A stretch of DNA of 64,000 nt, taken from contig CP071493.1 of the NCBI GenBank assembly GCA_017354895.1, forward strand, positions 3,038,001 to 3,102,000, written 5' to 3'. Both the position numbers and the translations under genes were made by a program. The notes below the pieces were generated by a model. That model saw only the letters and a list, made by a program, of their open reading frames with translations, made no database searches and was not told where the DNA came from. Within the stretch, counting starts at the first letter, position 1, and every line of letters begins with the position of its first letter. Positions 36,216 to 49,116 of the stretch are shown here, one piece after another. This DNA is from Podospora comata. Its lineage: Eukaryota; Ascomycota; Sordariomycetes; Sordariales; Podosporaceae.

Positions 36216-38415
36216 ATGGCCCGGCCGTATAACTATGGCGGCGGCAGCTACAAGCCAAAGCAGCAATCCACCAACAGCTGGAATCAACACGCCTACGGCT
36301 ACTCGTCCAATTTCTTCAGTGGGGACGGTTCCAGCAATAATGGCAACAACACCTCCCTCGTCGAGGACTTTGTGGCCTTTGTGAAAAAGGCCCTCCGGGC
36401 TCTGGTCAAGTTCTGGCGCGAACGTGGCCGGCGGATGGTGGTTACGGCGATTTATAATACGGTGCACCAAATAAAGAGGAATTTGACGTATAATCGGATA
36501 CTCAGCGTTCCGCATTTGCTGGTTGGGTTCTGGGTTGTGGTGTTGCTTTGGGGGGAGAGATGGACTTTCCATTCCATGGTGGAAAACTGCGCGTGGGAGA
36601 ATTGGGAGAACTGGGTATGTTTTTCCCTTTTGCTACTTCTGGCAGGCAGGGTGGCATGTGTGCTAACCATGACAACAGCCCGCCGGCGCCCAACCCCACC
36701 GCGTAGCCCTCGTTGCCGACCCCCAGCTCATCGATCCTCATTCCTACCCTGGCCGACCATGGCCAATACAAGCCCTGACGATTAAGTTGACGGACAACTA
36801 CATGAAGCGTGGGTATGGTCAACTTCAGGAGCAGCTCGACCCTGACAGCGTCTTCTTCCTCGGTGACCTCTTTGACGGCGGCAGAGAATGGAAGACGGCC
36901 CACGGCGACTTTAGAGACCCCTCGTGGGGACCACACCCGAAATCGGAACAGAAATACCTAAAAAGCTGGAACAAACACTATGGTGAGTTTTACTGGCTGA
37001 AGGAGTATGGCCGGTTTGGGGAGATATTCATCAAGCCGTGGATCAAGTCCGGGATGGAATCCGGCAAGGAACACAAGCGCAGGAAGTTCGTCACGAGCTT
37101 ACCAGGAAATCACGACTTGGGGTTTGGGGCGGAGATCAAAGTCCCCGTGAGGAACCGATTCGAGACGTACTTTGGGGAAGGGAACAGGGTGGATGTTGTG
37201 GGGAATCACACGTTTGTTTCGGTCGACTCGGTGTCGATGAGTGCGGAAGCGTCGCCCGAGGCGGCGAGACATGACCTCAAGCCGATTTACATGCCTACCA
37301 AGATCTTTCTGGATAGGCTGCAATGGCTGAAGCCGATCGCGGTGGAGAAGGAGCTGAGGATGATGAGAGGGGAGGTGCCGGAGGTGCAGTTTAAGCACAG
37401 GATTGAGGAGGTGGATAAGGCGAATTTCAAAGACAAGCCCAGTCTTGGTACTGAAAAGACGCCGGAGCTGCCGACGATTCTGCTGAGCCATGTCCCGCTT
37501 TATCGACCGCCTGGGACGCCCTGCGGCCCGCTGAGGGAGAGACACCCCCCTGCGAAACCACCAAAGGGACAGACGGGGCCGGTGGTGCCTGATCATGGGA
37601 ACGCCATTTCTGTTTCGAGGGGGTACCAGTATCAGAACGTACTTGACGAGCAGCAGTCGATTAGTTTGTTGAAGAAGGTTGGCAATGTGGTTCACGCCTT
37701 TTCGGGGGATGATCATGACTATTGCGAGCTGGTGCACTCTGAGGAGCAGCGGAGGGTTAAGGAAATCACGGTGAAGAGTATCAGCATGGCGATGGGGGTG
37801 AATAAACCGGGGTTTGTCCTGGTTAGTCTGTGGAACCCACTGGACAGCGGGGGGAAGCCGCTTAATCCGGATCAGAAGCAGACGCTGCAGACGCACTTGT
37901 GCATTTTGCCTAGTCAGTTGAGCACGTATATTCGCTACGTGGGGTTTGCGATCATTTCGGTTATCATTTTGGTGGTGAGGGCGTTCTTGGTGCCGGTTTT
38001 GAAGCTCACGCCTTTTGCGCTGGAGCCGGAGGTGCAGGGGGTGCAGTATAGGGGGAGTGCACTGCTGCCTGTGTTCAAGGCAAAGGTGGAGGATTATGAT
38101 GAGTATGGGTTTCCTTCTAGTGGGTTGGGGTCTTCGAGAAGTGGTGGGGGGAAGGGGAGGGATAGGAGTGGTTCGAGTGTTGGTGGACATGGACATAGCA
38201 GGGAGAAGAGCAAGGGGAAGTGGAGGGGGCAGCCGAGGATAGAGATTAGGAGCGATGAGAGGGAGGAGGAGGAGAAGTGGAGGCCGAAGGGGAGGGGGAT
38301 GGGTTATAACAAGGGAAAGGATACGGTTGCGGCGGTGGTGGTGAGGGAGATGTGGACTACGATTTGGAGGGCGACGTGGATGGTTTTGGGGTGGTTTGGG
38401 TGGTTGAACTGGTAG
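36216..38415 (+). CDS. Ted1/Cdc1-like membrane metallophosphoesterase (GPI-anchor remodelling)
   Basis: This family acts in the ER/Golgi and removes ethanolamine-phosphate side groups from GPI anchors (yeast Ted1 and Cdc1, human PGAP5). Exons 36216-36614 and 36679-38415 encode 711 residues. After a cytosolic Gly/Asn/Ser-rich N terminus, one membrane helix lies near residues 85-105. Metal-binding motifs follow in order: ADPQ (Asp147), GDLFDGG (about 195-201), GNHD (about 276-279), LLSHVPLYRPPG, and GDDHDYC (about 475-481). A second hydrophobic segment (YIRYVGFAIISVIILVVRAF) and a final one near WMVLGWFGWL flank a basic Gly/Ser/Arg-rich tail. The ADPQ form, where other phosphoesterases have DxH, is normal for the Cdc1 branch. 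Whether this is the Ted1 or Cdc1 orthologue cannot be settled here. Confidence 0.92.
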
Positions 38416-38996
38416 GGGGGGTAATGTATATTTTCTTGGGGGGGGAGAGAGGAGAGCTTTTGTATAAATTGAACACAGGAGGTGAAGCAGAAAGAGGGGG
38501 GGCATATATGTATGGGTTTGTGATTTTGAAGTGATATATATATATTGGTGTCTGGGTAGCATATTTTATGGATGGCATGGTGGTTTTTTCAACAGTGCGG
38601 CTCAGTGGTGTTCGGCTGCTGTTAACCTCTTCTGCTACCGGTGCTTACCCTGGGATTTAAGAGAGATTTGACCCTAGATCTCATGACCTGACTTGATGAT
38701 GGTGAGCAACGCGCGGGCAGGCATTCAATTGGCACTTTGTGCGAGGGTGGAGAGGTGTAGGTCACACGCTTGCGAAACAGACGCCTTGGAAGGAGGAGAC
38801 GCGATCGAATTGCACCGTCACGCTTTCAGCGCGTCAAGTTCGCAACCGCGTTTAAAGTGGTTTTGTAGGTTGCAGGGGTGCACGATTGGGCGGTTGGCTG
38901 AGGGGGAGCTGCCAATGAGAATTCAGCCCTGTCGTGTGACGAGACAACGGGTGCATTTTTTTGCTGCAGGCACGCAGGAGGGAGCCGAGAGGGGGA

Positions 38997-39015
38997 GACG
39001 TGACGTGACGTGACG
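38997..39015 (+). promoter_or_regulatory. Tandem TGACG (CRE/bZIP-like) repeats
   Basis: Three consecutive TGACG units plus a partial one make overlapping TGACGTGA sites of the ATF/CREB bZIP type. A further ACGTGACGTG lies at 39192-39201. Binding is inferred from the motif only. Confidence 0.4.
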
Positions 39016-39232
39016 AAGGTGGAATGATAATGGGATTGTCTTGATATGGGGGGGTTATGACGAGTTGATGTAGTGGGAGAGAGGGTTCAATTGGATAAGA
39101 TACAAGCATAAAAACCGGGCTGGAAGTTCAAGATTTCAAGAATTCCAAGATCTGGAAACTGCCCCGGACCCGGACCCCGATCCCTGGCACCCACGTGACG
39201 TGTTAATTGATTTAAGTTTTTGACGCCAAAAG

Positions 39233-39250
39233 ACCGCGTCTTTTCGCGTA
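39233..39250 (+). promoter_or_regulatory. MCB/E2F-like sites upstream of UNG
   Basis: ACCGCGTC followed directly by TTTTCGCGTA resembles MBF/E2F-type elements. The distance to the start codon (about 820 bases) is long, but a pyrimidine-rich leader of several hundred bases separates them. Confidence 0.35.
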
Positions 39251-40070
39251 TCACAATGCGTGGGATAAAATAAAAAAAAGAGGAAGCACTTAACTTAAAT
39301 AGGGATGATCAAACGAGGATACCCCATCGTTTAGCCAGCCATCTGCATTTTTGAACCTGTCCTGATTTGTATAGTGTTCCTTGTTTGGCAAGGACTGGCA
39401 GGCAGCAGCAGGATTTCCTTCCTGGGAGCGAGCGCGGCTGTTTGACCCTATTTTTGTTGAAAGGGTGATTAATCAATCGACTGCGCCTGGGACAACAACA
39501 GCTTGGACCTCCTCTTTGCGACCTCCTCCTTGACCTTGTCTTGTATCCAGCAGTGCTTGCTTGGTGTTTGGCGTGAAAGATAAACAATCCAACCGCAACT
39601 TCCTTCCTCTTTTTTTCTTCAGATTTCTCCACACAGTAAGCTTACACCGACTTTGAGCTTGTCTGTGCCTTCGTTGTCTTGTCAACGACGGCCCTTTTTC
39701 TCCCTCTCTCACTCTTCGACTTTGACTTTTTTCTTCTTTTTCACTTTGACCTTTTGATCTCGACTTTGCGTTGAGGAATTGAAAAATCTCACGACTTTAT
39801 ACAATATTACTTTCTGTAGCCCTTTTGAGGGGAGAGGGGGGTGTATCACCAGTGACAATAGCTCCGTTATCAAGGACTCTCCCTCGACACCTTTTCACCT
39901 TTACAACCTCTTTGTTTTCTTCTTCCCTTCTTCACCGACTACTATTACTCCGTCTCCGCCGACATATCCCAGCAACGACTCCACCACAACCTCACCGTCA
40001 CCGCCTTCTTGTCCTCACCACAAACCCACCTCGATCAATCCCTTCCTTTTTCGCCTCTTCTCTTCTTACA

Positions 40071-41367
40071 ATGTCGACCCTCAAACGCAAAGCCGGCGCC
40101 CAAACAGGCGGAGCCGACGCGAAAAAGGTCAAGCAAGGAAGCATCATGTCTTTCTTCGGGAGCTCCCCGGCGGCGAAACCGTCAGCTACCAACAGCTCCG
40201 GCCTCCCCACCACCCCCAACTCATCCTTCACCGCGCCCACCGACCCAGCCGCCGCGAGGTTTGACAAGGACAAATGGGTGGCCACCCTGACGCCAGAGCA
40301 GAAAAGGCTGCTGCAGCTCGAGATTGACACCCTTGACGAGAGCTGGCTGGTGCACCTGAAGGATGAAATCGTCACAAAGGAGTTTTTAGATCTAAAGAGG
40401 TTTTTGGAGAGGGAGTATGCTGCTGGAAAAAAGATTTTTCCCCCAAAGGAGGATATTTACTCTTGGTATTGTTCCCCCCCTCTTTCCTTCGTCCCCATCC
40501 ATCCCTTGCTAACGTTATAATGATCACAGGTCCCGACACACCCCCTTCACGACCACACGGATTGTAATTCTCGGTCAAGACCCCTACCACAACCACAACC
40601 AAGCCCACGGTCTGGCGTTCAGTGTCCTCCCCCCTACTCCTGCGCCCCCTTCGTTGAAAAACATATATACCTGCCTCGGGAAAGACTACCCCTCGTTCAA
40701 CCCGCCCCCCAACAAGGCCGGGCTGTTGACTCCCTGGGCCAAACGTGGGGTTCTCATGCTCAACACGTGCCTTACCGTCCGCGCTCACGAGGCAAACTCG
40801 CATTCCAACCGCGGCTGGGAAAAGTTTACGCAAAAGTGCATTGATCTCGTCGCCGCCAAGCGAACAACGGGAGTGGTTTTTTTGGCGTGGGGCACGCCGG
40901 CTGGGAAGAGGGTGCTAAAGGTTGATCAGAAGAGGCATCTGGTGCTGAAGAGTGTGCACCCTTCTCCGCTGAGCGCGTCGAGGGGGTTTTTTCAGTGTGG
41001 GCACTTTAGGAAGGCGAACGAGTGGCTTGGGGAGAGGTATGGGTTGAAGGGGAGGGTGGACTGGGCGCTGAATGAGGGGGAGAGTGTCTTGGAGAGTGAC
41101 GAGCCGAGTCCGAGGCCGAGGGTGGAGAAGGGGGAGGTTGCGAAACGGGTGGAGGAGGTGGTGAGGGGGGCGGTTATGGGACGGAGGGTGGATTTGAATG
41201 AGATTGCTAGGGGGTTGAGTAGGAGTCCGAAGGGGGGGAGTTGTTCGCCAAAGGAGGAGAAGGGGAAGAAGAAGGAGGAGGAGGTGAAGGGGGATGATGA
41301 TGGGGAGAATGTGGATCCGGGGGAGGAGGAGGAGTGGGATGCTTTGATGAGGGAGAAGGGGTTGTAA
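40071..41367 (+). CDS. UNG1: Uracil-DNA glycosylase (family 1)
   Basis: UNG removes uracil from DNA and starts base excision repair in nucleus and mitochondria. Exons 40071-40465 and 40530-41367 encode 410 residues. Residues 22-29, QGSIMSFF, form a PIP box for PCNA. The catalytic domain spans about 75-310 and has GQDPYH (147-152), with the water-activating Asp, then LLTPWAKRGVLMLNT, and HPSPLS (275-280). The family normally ends shortly after this; here about 100 further residues follow, rich in Glu, Lys, Gly and Asp. The N-terminal KRK run could serve nuclear import. The intron falls just before TRIVILGQDPYH. Identification is secure; the tail is unusual. Confidence 0.96.
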
Positions 41368-44300
41368 AGGGGAGGGGTTGTGGGCTGTTTTTAGTTTTTG
41401 AACGCCTTTGTTTTGCGGGAGGTGTTTTTGACAGAAAGGGTCAGGCTGGTGTGCTTTGTGAGCAGTGTTTAGGTGTTGGAGAGGGGGCTTTTTGACGGGG
41501 TGTATCAAGGTTGATGATGTTCCCCCGGGTTGCGAGGTGTCCAACTTTTTGCTTTTTTTGCGATCAGTTTTTGCAGGATTATTATGATGGAACACAAAGA
41601 ATGATGTATGGCATACGGATGAAATTTGGCAAAGGAAACAGGGATGGGTTAGCATCATATGGATGGACTTGTATGGATTTATGAAAAAGAGGAAGGAAAT
41701 TTGACTTTCTCTGACCTTATGTTTTGGCGGGAAGTTGCTCGGCTGGGAATTCGAGCAAATGGTGTTTGCTTTTGCGTGTTTTGTTACTCTGTTGGTTGTT
41801 TAGATATATATCTATCGAGGAGCGTTTGAGATGACTTGATCAATAATTCTGGGGTTTTCTTTTTCTAACATTGATATTTTGATTTGCGGTTTCATTTTGC
41901 GGTTTTTATTTCTAGAGTCAAGTCAAGGCCAATGATTTCTCCCAAAAAGGCTGGGAAAGCCAAGTACCACGCCACCAGCCAATCTTCCCATTTTCTAGCT
42001 CTGGTGTGGCCGCATATAGCGACGCCCGTGGCGGAGATTTCACCAGATATGTTTCGCCCAGTGAGACATTCCATACAGTGGCATACTGCCCACCACACAA
42101 GTGCTGTACAACTCAGGGGCTTCAAGTGACAGCTTCCGGGGCAGTCAAAAGTGGCGTGTTCCAGCTTCTGTACTCTGTGTTCTGGTGCGCCCTGCTGTGT
42201 AAATACTCACTCGCCCCCCTGAACCGATCGCAGAAAATACCATGCAGCCTCTCTGCATGCTCGAAAAAAAGCTATCCGAGAATTCGGTGGCGGTGTTTGG
42301 TGTTTCTTCCGTCAAAGCTGTAACTTGCTTCTTCGCAACTTGTGTGACCCAGCCGGTGATACCAACGGAAATTGAGCCGCCGCCGGTCTCAGGAGGTTGG
42401 CAACCGAATTTCTCAAATGGAAACCCTCGAAGAATGTGGACACACTTCTCTGGATTGGCCCGGCCCGAGTCCCGATAACGAATTCCCGATGCCGATGAGG
42501 TTCGAGTCTTCTTTAACAACCGTGCGGCATCGCGTCCGAGTCACGGTATCAGATGGTCAGATCAGAACCACAGATCAGCTTTACCAGGTCGGCCGAAACG
42601 TTCCCTTGGTGATACTGTCCGGGAACTTTTCACACCAAGAACGCAGACTTGATCGTTTCAGCAAACGAGTGAACGGAGGCACAACCGACGGGATGGTGCA
42701 CGAGTAATGACCCCTCTGCATCTTTAATAATGACATCACTGTATCTGTTCCTGCATTTGTCGTCGAGTCTGTGCCATCCGCACCTGAGGGTTAGCGTGCC
42801 GGCAGATGTCGAGGCCTGCCCGGGGTATCCTGTGCTGATGAGTACGGGGATGGTGCTGGAACAACATGAGAGCAGATCCCCCAAGTCTGAGAGCCGTAAT
42901 TCCCGTACCACGGCGAGAAAATGGGGGTAACGGACAACATGTAGTCCCAGTGTTTACCTTGTGATGATAGCAAGAACACATCAGGGTCTAAAGAAGCTTA
43001 CACCGGAAGAAGCCGAGTTCCTAGACAGGAAGGCGGCCCGCCTGAAGGAGAACCGTGATTGGCTGGGAGGCGGCGATCAAGGGTCTGGAGATCAAGCTGC
43101 GACATGGCCGATGTTGTCCGGGTCATGCCAGCTCTTGGGGAGAGTGGGGGGAGATAGCTCGGCAAGCTACGGGATCGCAGCATGGACTGGAAGCTTGCAT
43201 CGAATTGCGAACGGATATCTGCGACAGCGCGAGAGTTACCGAGTCGACGGATGGCTGGGGTGTTGTTGATCGAGAACTTCACGGTAGCGAGGGCTAGTGT
43301 CTAGCGGACTTTGAGCTCCATGTAGTAGAGCTGGCTGTAGGTATCACGAGCATGATGCCGTGCATGCTCGTCCGATCATGATTTTTACTGTCAAGGGCCA
43401 AAGCGAGGGCTCTGCTGCTTCTTGACTGACAGCTTGCAGGCGAGCGCATGCAGGTCCAGTCCAGGGTGGCAGCATTCATGCGGGCATGCTCCGACATGCC
43501 GCTCCCCCTCCAACCACAACCCGGAGCTCAACATGCCCGAGTCGATAGCTGGGGAGCAGACAGTCAGTAGCCGTGTCTCAGTGCAATGCGTTTAGGTCTG
43601 GTTGGTTGCCCGAATGCCGGAGACATGGCGGTGATCGCACTCTTGTTCATGGAGGGAATGGCGTCGGGTTGACAGCGAAGCGTGCAGATGGAGCACTTTT
43701 TGCTGGCTGGAACCGTCCTATGGCCGGGCACCGAGAGACCAGCGCTGCCAACACAGATGCAGATTGGGAGCTTCCAGCTTGTTTCTCGGCCAAGGTTAGT
43801 TCATCGTCAGCCAATGAAGCACATGTGTGTTGTCACTCCCCGGATCGTGCGGAGGAGCAGTATCATCAGTCCATGACGAGCGGTTGGACAGAGAGGGCAG
43901 CCCCACCCCCAACGCTTTCCAGTGATATTCCGCATTGGCCAGAGGATGGAGTACAGACAACGGCGAACATCTCCCCGGTGGAGGTGGAGGTTTTCTGGTA
44001 AGGTAGTCTGGGGTGCTGCAGGCCGGTGTAAGTGAGCCGAGCAGTGGATGTCTTGTACCTACATCAAGTGCCGAGCGAGCCATGTTCATCTCAAGGGTAC
44101 CACAGAGGGGTCGCGGCCAGCGGATGTGGTCGAGGAGGCGTATGTGTGTGTGTGTGTGTGTGTGTATATATTTGAATATTTGACATTTTGGGAGTAGTTC
44201 TCTGGCAACTTATGAACTCCCACGTGTGCGGGATTCGGGGTATTCTTATTAAAGAATAAAAAAAATGCTGGAGACCAAAAGATGTCCAGTCAAGAGTCAG

Positions 44301-45299
44301 GATGGCCAGTCTCGAATTTCAGCGGAGCCAGGATGAAACAAGGGAATGAGATCACGGAGGCACAACAACAGGCAGGTACCCTGTGAGCAACCCCCACTTG
44401 TCACGAACGTCGCCGCGTCGGGCACAACTCCAGGAGGGAGCGACTCAGCCTGGCACCCAATCTTCAGGGCTAGAGATCCATGAGGACACCCCAGCCTCAA
44501 ACCGTAAAAACAGCCCGTCTCTCTCGCTGAAGGAAAAACCAGTTGGCTCATTCATCATCTGTGCCTGGAGGTACTACACAGTAGATGAGAAAAAGAGGGA
44601 GCGCCACGGCTCATTTAAAAGAATCAAGCGCCCGGGGCCCGGAACACAGCTTCACTTTCACACTTGAGAAATATAATATTCGGTCCTGGTCTGTTCCTGA
44701 ACGGGCTTGCAGCAAATCGTTAGCAATTGCAGCTCGACACAGCAACTAAACCTAATTCAGCCTGTCACCCAAGACACAAGGTCACTTTTGGCCCACGTCC
44801 CCGCGAAACGCTACTTTGATCAAGAACCCACGCGCCCTCCCGACCCAGTGAAGCAATTTCCTGGGGGCCTGCTCGACCCGGCCGCCATCACAGTTCCAGT
44901 GCCCCTGAAGAACAGCTCGCCGCCCGCCTGAAGACAGAGAGTGGGAGACAATCGTCTCTTTTCCATTCTCACCATTTTCAACATTCTCAGTCGGATTCTC
45001 CTTCTCCGAGCACTCATTTTGCCTCTCTCTTTTGATACCTGATACCTTAGATACCCTGGCCACCTCAGCCCTGCTGTTTAGCGGGACGTACTGCCCAATC
45101 GAGACACCACCACCACCACACCCCCAGACCGCCACCAATTGCTCTCTCGCTCACCCACTCAGCTGTGAGCTCGCCGACCAAAATAAATATTTCTTTTTTT
45201 CTTCTTTCTCTTCTTCCAAAAGATAGCATATTTTACGCCAGCTCCCGCCGCCCACCCACGGTCTTTTCTCCCCCGCTCAACCCAGTTTTCGACCATTGA
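41368..45299. other. Intergenic, 3.9 kb
   Basis: No gene is supported. The first few hundred bases are T/G-rich 3' flank. A TG microsatellite lies at 44143-44164. The final 300 bases before the Msb1-like gene are pyrimidine-rich, as expected for a fungal promoter/5' UTR. Confidence 0.5.
44143..44164. repeat. TG dinucleotide microsatellite
   Basis: About eleven TG units followed by TATATA, in intergenic DNA. Confidence 0.95.
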
Positions 45300-48200
45300 A
45301 TGTTTCGGTCTTCCACTCCTGACCCTCCAAAATCCAAGACACGCTTCTGGAACAAGATGCCGAGTCTTTTCTCCCGCCTCAAGGGCAAGGACGGGAAGAA
45401 ATCCAAAAAGGGCCAGCTCGATCTCGACGACCAATTAGCAAAGAAACCACGATGGGAGGGCGACGCCTGGGCTCGCAAGACGGTCGACCCTGAGGAGGTG
45501 GAGGAATTGCTTCGATTTTCTACAGAAGAGCTCAAGGCGCGAGGTACGATGACATCAATTTCGGCACTGCTGCTGCTGCGCCCGCCCTCCACTCCCCCAT
45601 CAATTCGCTAACGGCTAGCTTGCAGCTCTCGATCTTCCCTTTTTACTACTTCCCTTCCGACCAACGTCGGACCCGAGTGCTGTTCGCACCTTTGTGCGAC
45701 ACTTTTTCGGCAACAGAGATGGCGCCCAAAAACTGTATGGAGAGGCATTGGCGCAGGAGCTGCGCATGGCGGAGCCCATGGTACGACTGAAACAGAGTTG
45801 AGGGTGGTGCTGGTTTGAGACTCGATACTGATTTTGTGGCACAGGTTATCTCGGGCGTTGTGAAATGGTGCTGGAGCAGACTTCCGGGCGGTGTGGTAGG
45901 ATGGGATTCTTATGAGTTGTTCAGCCTTGGAGAGCAAGACTCGAACCTGGCCAGAGACTCTTTCAAGACCTTTATTCCGCTCAGCTTTGAGAACAGAAAG
46001 GCGCAGGCGCAAATCGTCTTTCACTTTTTCGACCTGCTGTCGGCAGTTGCCGCCCACGGGAAGACGAACGGGTTCGGCGGGCGCAAGCTCTCACGGATGG
46101 CTGCATGGTGGGCTTTCGAGCAGACCGAAGCCGACAGGGCCAATGGGTTCGAGGGCGCGTACAAGGCGTGGCTCAAGGCTGCCGATGCTACAAGCCATCT
46201 TTTCTTTGCATACCTCAGATCCCTCGCGCCAGAACCAGTGGTTGGCGGCATTTCGCTGCTACCCATGTCGTTGCAGAAGCTTCTCCAGGAGACCGAATAC
46301 CCGCCGCAGAGGCCCCATCTCTTGCAAACATCTACTTACAGGGTTGCTATGATAGTCGATACTGTTTCACCAACACCGTTTGCCCTCTTGAGACGAGCCA
46401 ACCACTTCCAATACCGCGACGACGACCGAGCTTTGAAGCAGTGGTCTGAATACGAGGATCCCATCAAGGCCCTGACCGAGGAGTGTGTCAGAGTTCTTCG
46501 GGCCATCTCGGCCGCGAACCAGTCACACGCCGTTTCGAGTTCGAAACACTCCACCAGTCTTCGTGACGCTTCGTGGTCTCGATTTGAGGACATTGGGTTT
46601 GCGAGTGCTCTGGAGGAGGAAGACGAATTGGACGACTCGCTGGCAGTTCAACGACGACAGCAGGGAATGCGGAACACGCCTGCCTCTGGCAACGACTTGG
46701 GACGGCCAACAACACCATCCTGGGCCGACTTTTTGTCTTCGGGTTTCGTTGACGAGAAGAACAACACGAGCCACTTGCTGCCGCCTGACAAGGTCCTTCC
46801 CCCCATCGAGACGAACCTCCGCCAACGCAGCTCGCAGTCCCACAGACCGAGACTCGAGAACGAAAACCATCTTGAACCTGGCGAGCTCGCTAGCATCACC
46901 CGCTTCGATCTTGATGATGCTTTCTGGTGGGTTTGGCTGACCAGTTTGGCTCCTGAGGAGACTTCGGAAAGGAAGTCTACTTTTGGGCGCTGTGCCGTGA
47001 TTGAGACTATTATTCGAGATGGTCGCTGGTTGGTCATGGAGGAAATTGTCAAGGGCGCTGCCCCTGATCCGGCCGAGGGAGCCTACATTGCGGAGAAGAA
47101 GGGCTTCTTCAGTTGGACCCGCCGTTCCAAGACTTCTGGCCTGAACAGGAGAAAGTCGACCGCAGGAAAGCATGCTTTGGAAAAGAGCGATAATTACCTG
47201 AACACGAGCTCCACCATGGGCTTCAGCAAGACCAGCATTGGCCCTGACCAGCAAGCCAAGATTCAGGCAGCTGCGCAACAGCTCCAGGCCCAGGAGAGGC
47301 AAAAGGCTCAACCCCAGGCCGTGGAGCGGAGGGGGAGGAGCGATGCCGATTACATGCACGAGAAGACCAACAGCGTCTTCACACTACAGGCGAGCATTCT
47401 TAATGAGGCGTCTCCGGCTGTCAAGTGGGCGAACAAGTATGACAAGGACGCGATTAGAGAGGCCTATTTGGCAGATAACAGCGCCGGCCGTGGCGGTAGC
47501 ACAGCTTCTAGCGTCAACGGAATCACTCCTCCTGCTGCAAATGGCAATGAGCGTCCTCCTCAGCCGCCTCCCAAGTCAACACCGCAACTCCAACCTGCCC
47601 CGATCACTATCCCCGCACCCGCTACTGTTACTCCTCGGACAGAAACGCCGACCCCAGAGACGCCCAGGGCCACAGAGAAGGAGCTGGAAGCACCCAAAGA
47701 TGTCCACCCTGTTGAACGGGTATCTGACGGTGGAGGTCGTAGCACGCCTGCGCCTCCACCCAAGCCCAAGGATCAGGTCGCCAACGTCACTAGCATGGAG
47801 TTGACTCGTGAGCAAATGGTTTCGCCCGAGCCCGATAGTCCGGAGAGGAAGCAGAATAAGCTGCAGAAGGAATTATCCAAGAGTCCCACTGCTACCGGCG
47901 GCTTCAGGAAGCTGTTTGGTCGTGCTAGGAGGTCATCCAAGGTGCCTGATAGCGCTCCTGAGCAGCTCAACACCATGCTTGCTTCCCCAACAGCTGTCGC
48001 TGCCGCTGCCCCCGTCAAGGCCGTTGCCCCTGAGCAACCTCCGAAGCAGGAAACTCCTCAGCCATTGCCCCCCAAGGTTGAGCCGGCTACGGCCCTTCCT
48101 GCTCGCAAGGCGGTTCCTCCCGCGGCGGCTCCTGCTGCCGCCCCTGCTCCCGCCCCAGTGGCTGCTGCTCCTGAGCCTCAGACCGAACCCACCTATGAGC

Positions 48201-48826
48201 CGTCTGTTCATGAGGATGTGTCCCGCGTCAACACTCGGGATGCTGCCGCTGCCAGCGAGGAGTTCTCCCGCTTTGATCAGGGACCTCTCCTTGACCAGCC
48301 CGCGTTTGTTCCGGATGAAGAGGACACCGACACTGATGATGCCGTGCCCCCTCCTATTGCCCGGCACTCGTCCCGCTCCCCTCTGCCATCGCCTGCGTTG
48401 CCACAAGCTCCCAAGCAACAGGCACCCGCACCTGTACCTGCGCCAGCTAAGCGTCAGCTTCCAGCGCCGGCGCCCGCCGTACCCGAGGCGATGGATCGCT
48501 GGGCTCAGATTCGTAAGAACGCTGCTGAGCGCGCGGCCCAGCGTGGCCCGGCTTCTCCTGCCTCTCCACCGCCGCCAGTATCGCCAGAGATGCGGAGACC
48601 TGCTCCCAGGTTCGCCAGAAAGGACGAGACCGATGGGGACACCAGCGGTGAAGAGAGTAAGTTCTTTTTGTGCCCACCAACCATGATTGAATCCAACTAA
48701 CGGTCTGTTCCAGCTATCGAGTCCCGGGTAGCCCGCATCAAGGCCAGAGTGGCCGAGTTGACCAGTAATCAGGAAGGCATGGGCGGACCAGGTGCTCGCT
48801 CACCACCGCCTCCGATTCGTCGTTAG
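45300..48826 (+). CDS. Msb1/Mug8-family morphogenesis protein
   Basis: Yeast Msb1 and fission-yeast Mug8 act in polarised growth and wall signalling upstream of Rho GTPases; the shared domain is RhoGAP-like. Exons 45300-45543, 45626-45780, 45845-48656 and 48714-48826 encode 1107 residues. The Msb1/Mug8 domain spans roughly residues 60-470. It includes FLLLPFRPTSDPSAVRTFV, WCWSRLPGGVVGWDSYELF, SRMAAWWAFEQ, HLFFAYLRSL and the VLRAISAANQS end. Residues 600-1050 are disordered, with Pro/Ala/Thr-rich tracts and repeated PAPAP-type runs. The C terminus is a short helix (IESRVARIKARVAELTSNQ). All three introns join in frame. The family assignment is from recognition of the N-terminal domain; the partner GTPase is not deducible. 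Confidence 0.85.
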
Positions 48827-49059
48827 GAGCGATACAGTTGCGGTTTTCCAATCAGATCTCGGCGAAAAGATACAGAGGCTGCTTCTCGAGAGCGGAGAGC
48901 CTCGCTAATGAATCGCCAGTATCTTTATTACTTGACATGATTTTCACTGTCAACGCCAACACGAAACCCTATAGAGAACGGACAGAGAGGGGTGGGGGTG
49001 ATAACAAAAGCAAAAAAGCGAAAATTTCTTGTCGAGATTTTGAGGTGGCATTTTTTGGT

Positions 49060-49116
<57 letters not shown>

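Larger units (their letters stand above)
38416..40070. other. Intergenic, promoter region of UNG
   Basis: No gene is supported in this 1.65 kb. It holds TGACG repeats (38997-39015), a CCACGTGACGTG block (39190-39201), MCB/E2F-like sites (39233-39250), an A-rich TATA-like stretch (about 39265-39280) and a long pyrimidine-rich tract up to the UNG start. Confidence 0.5.

Noticed and set aside
37099-38562. A 487-codon minus-strand frame opposite the phosphoesterase
   Set aside because: Pro/His/Leu/Arg-rich antisense of a G-rich coding region; no domain, and the plus-strand gene has full metal-binding motifs.
10433-49113. CA/TG runs considered as a telomere-like or Z-DNA boundary signal
   Set aside because: They are plain dinucleotide microsatellites scattered through non-coding DNA with no associated structure.
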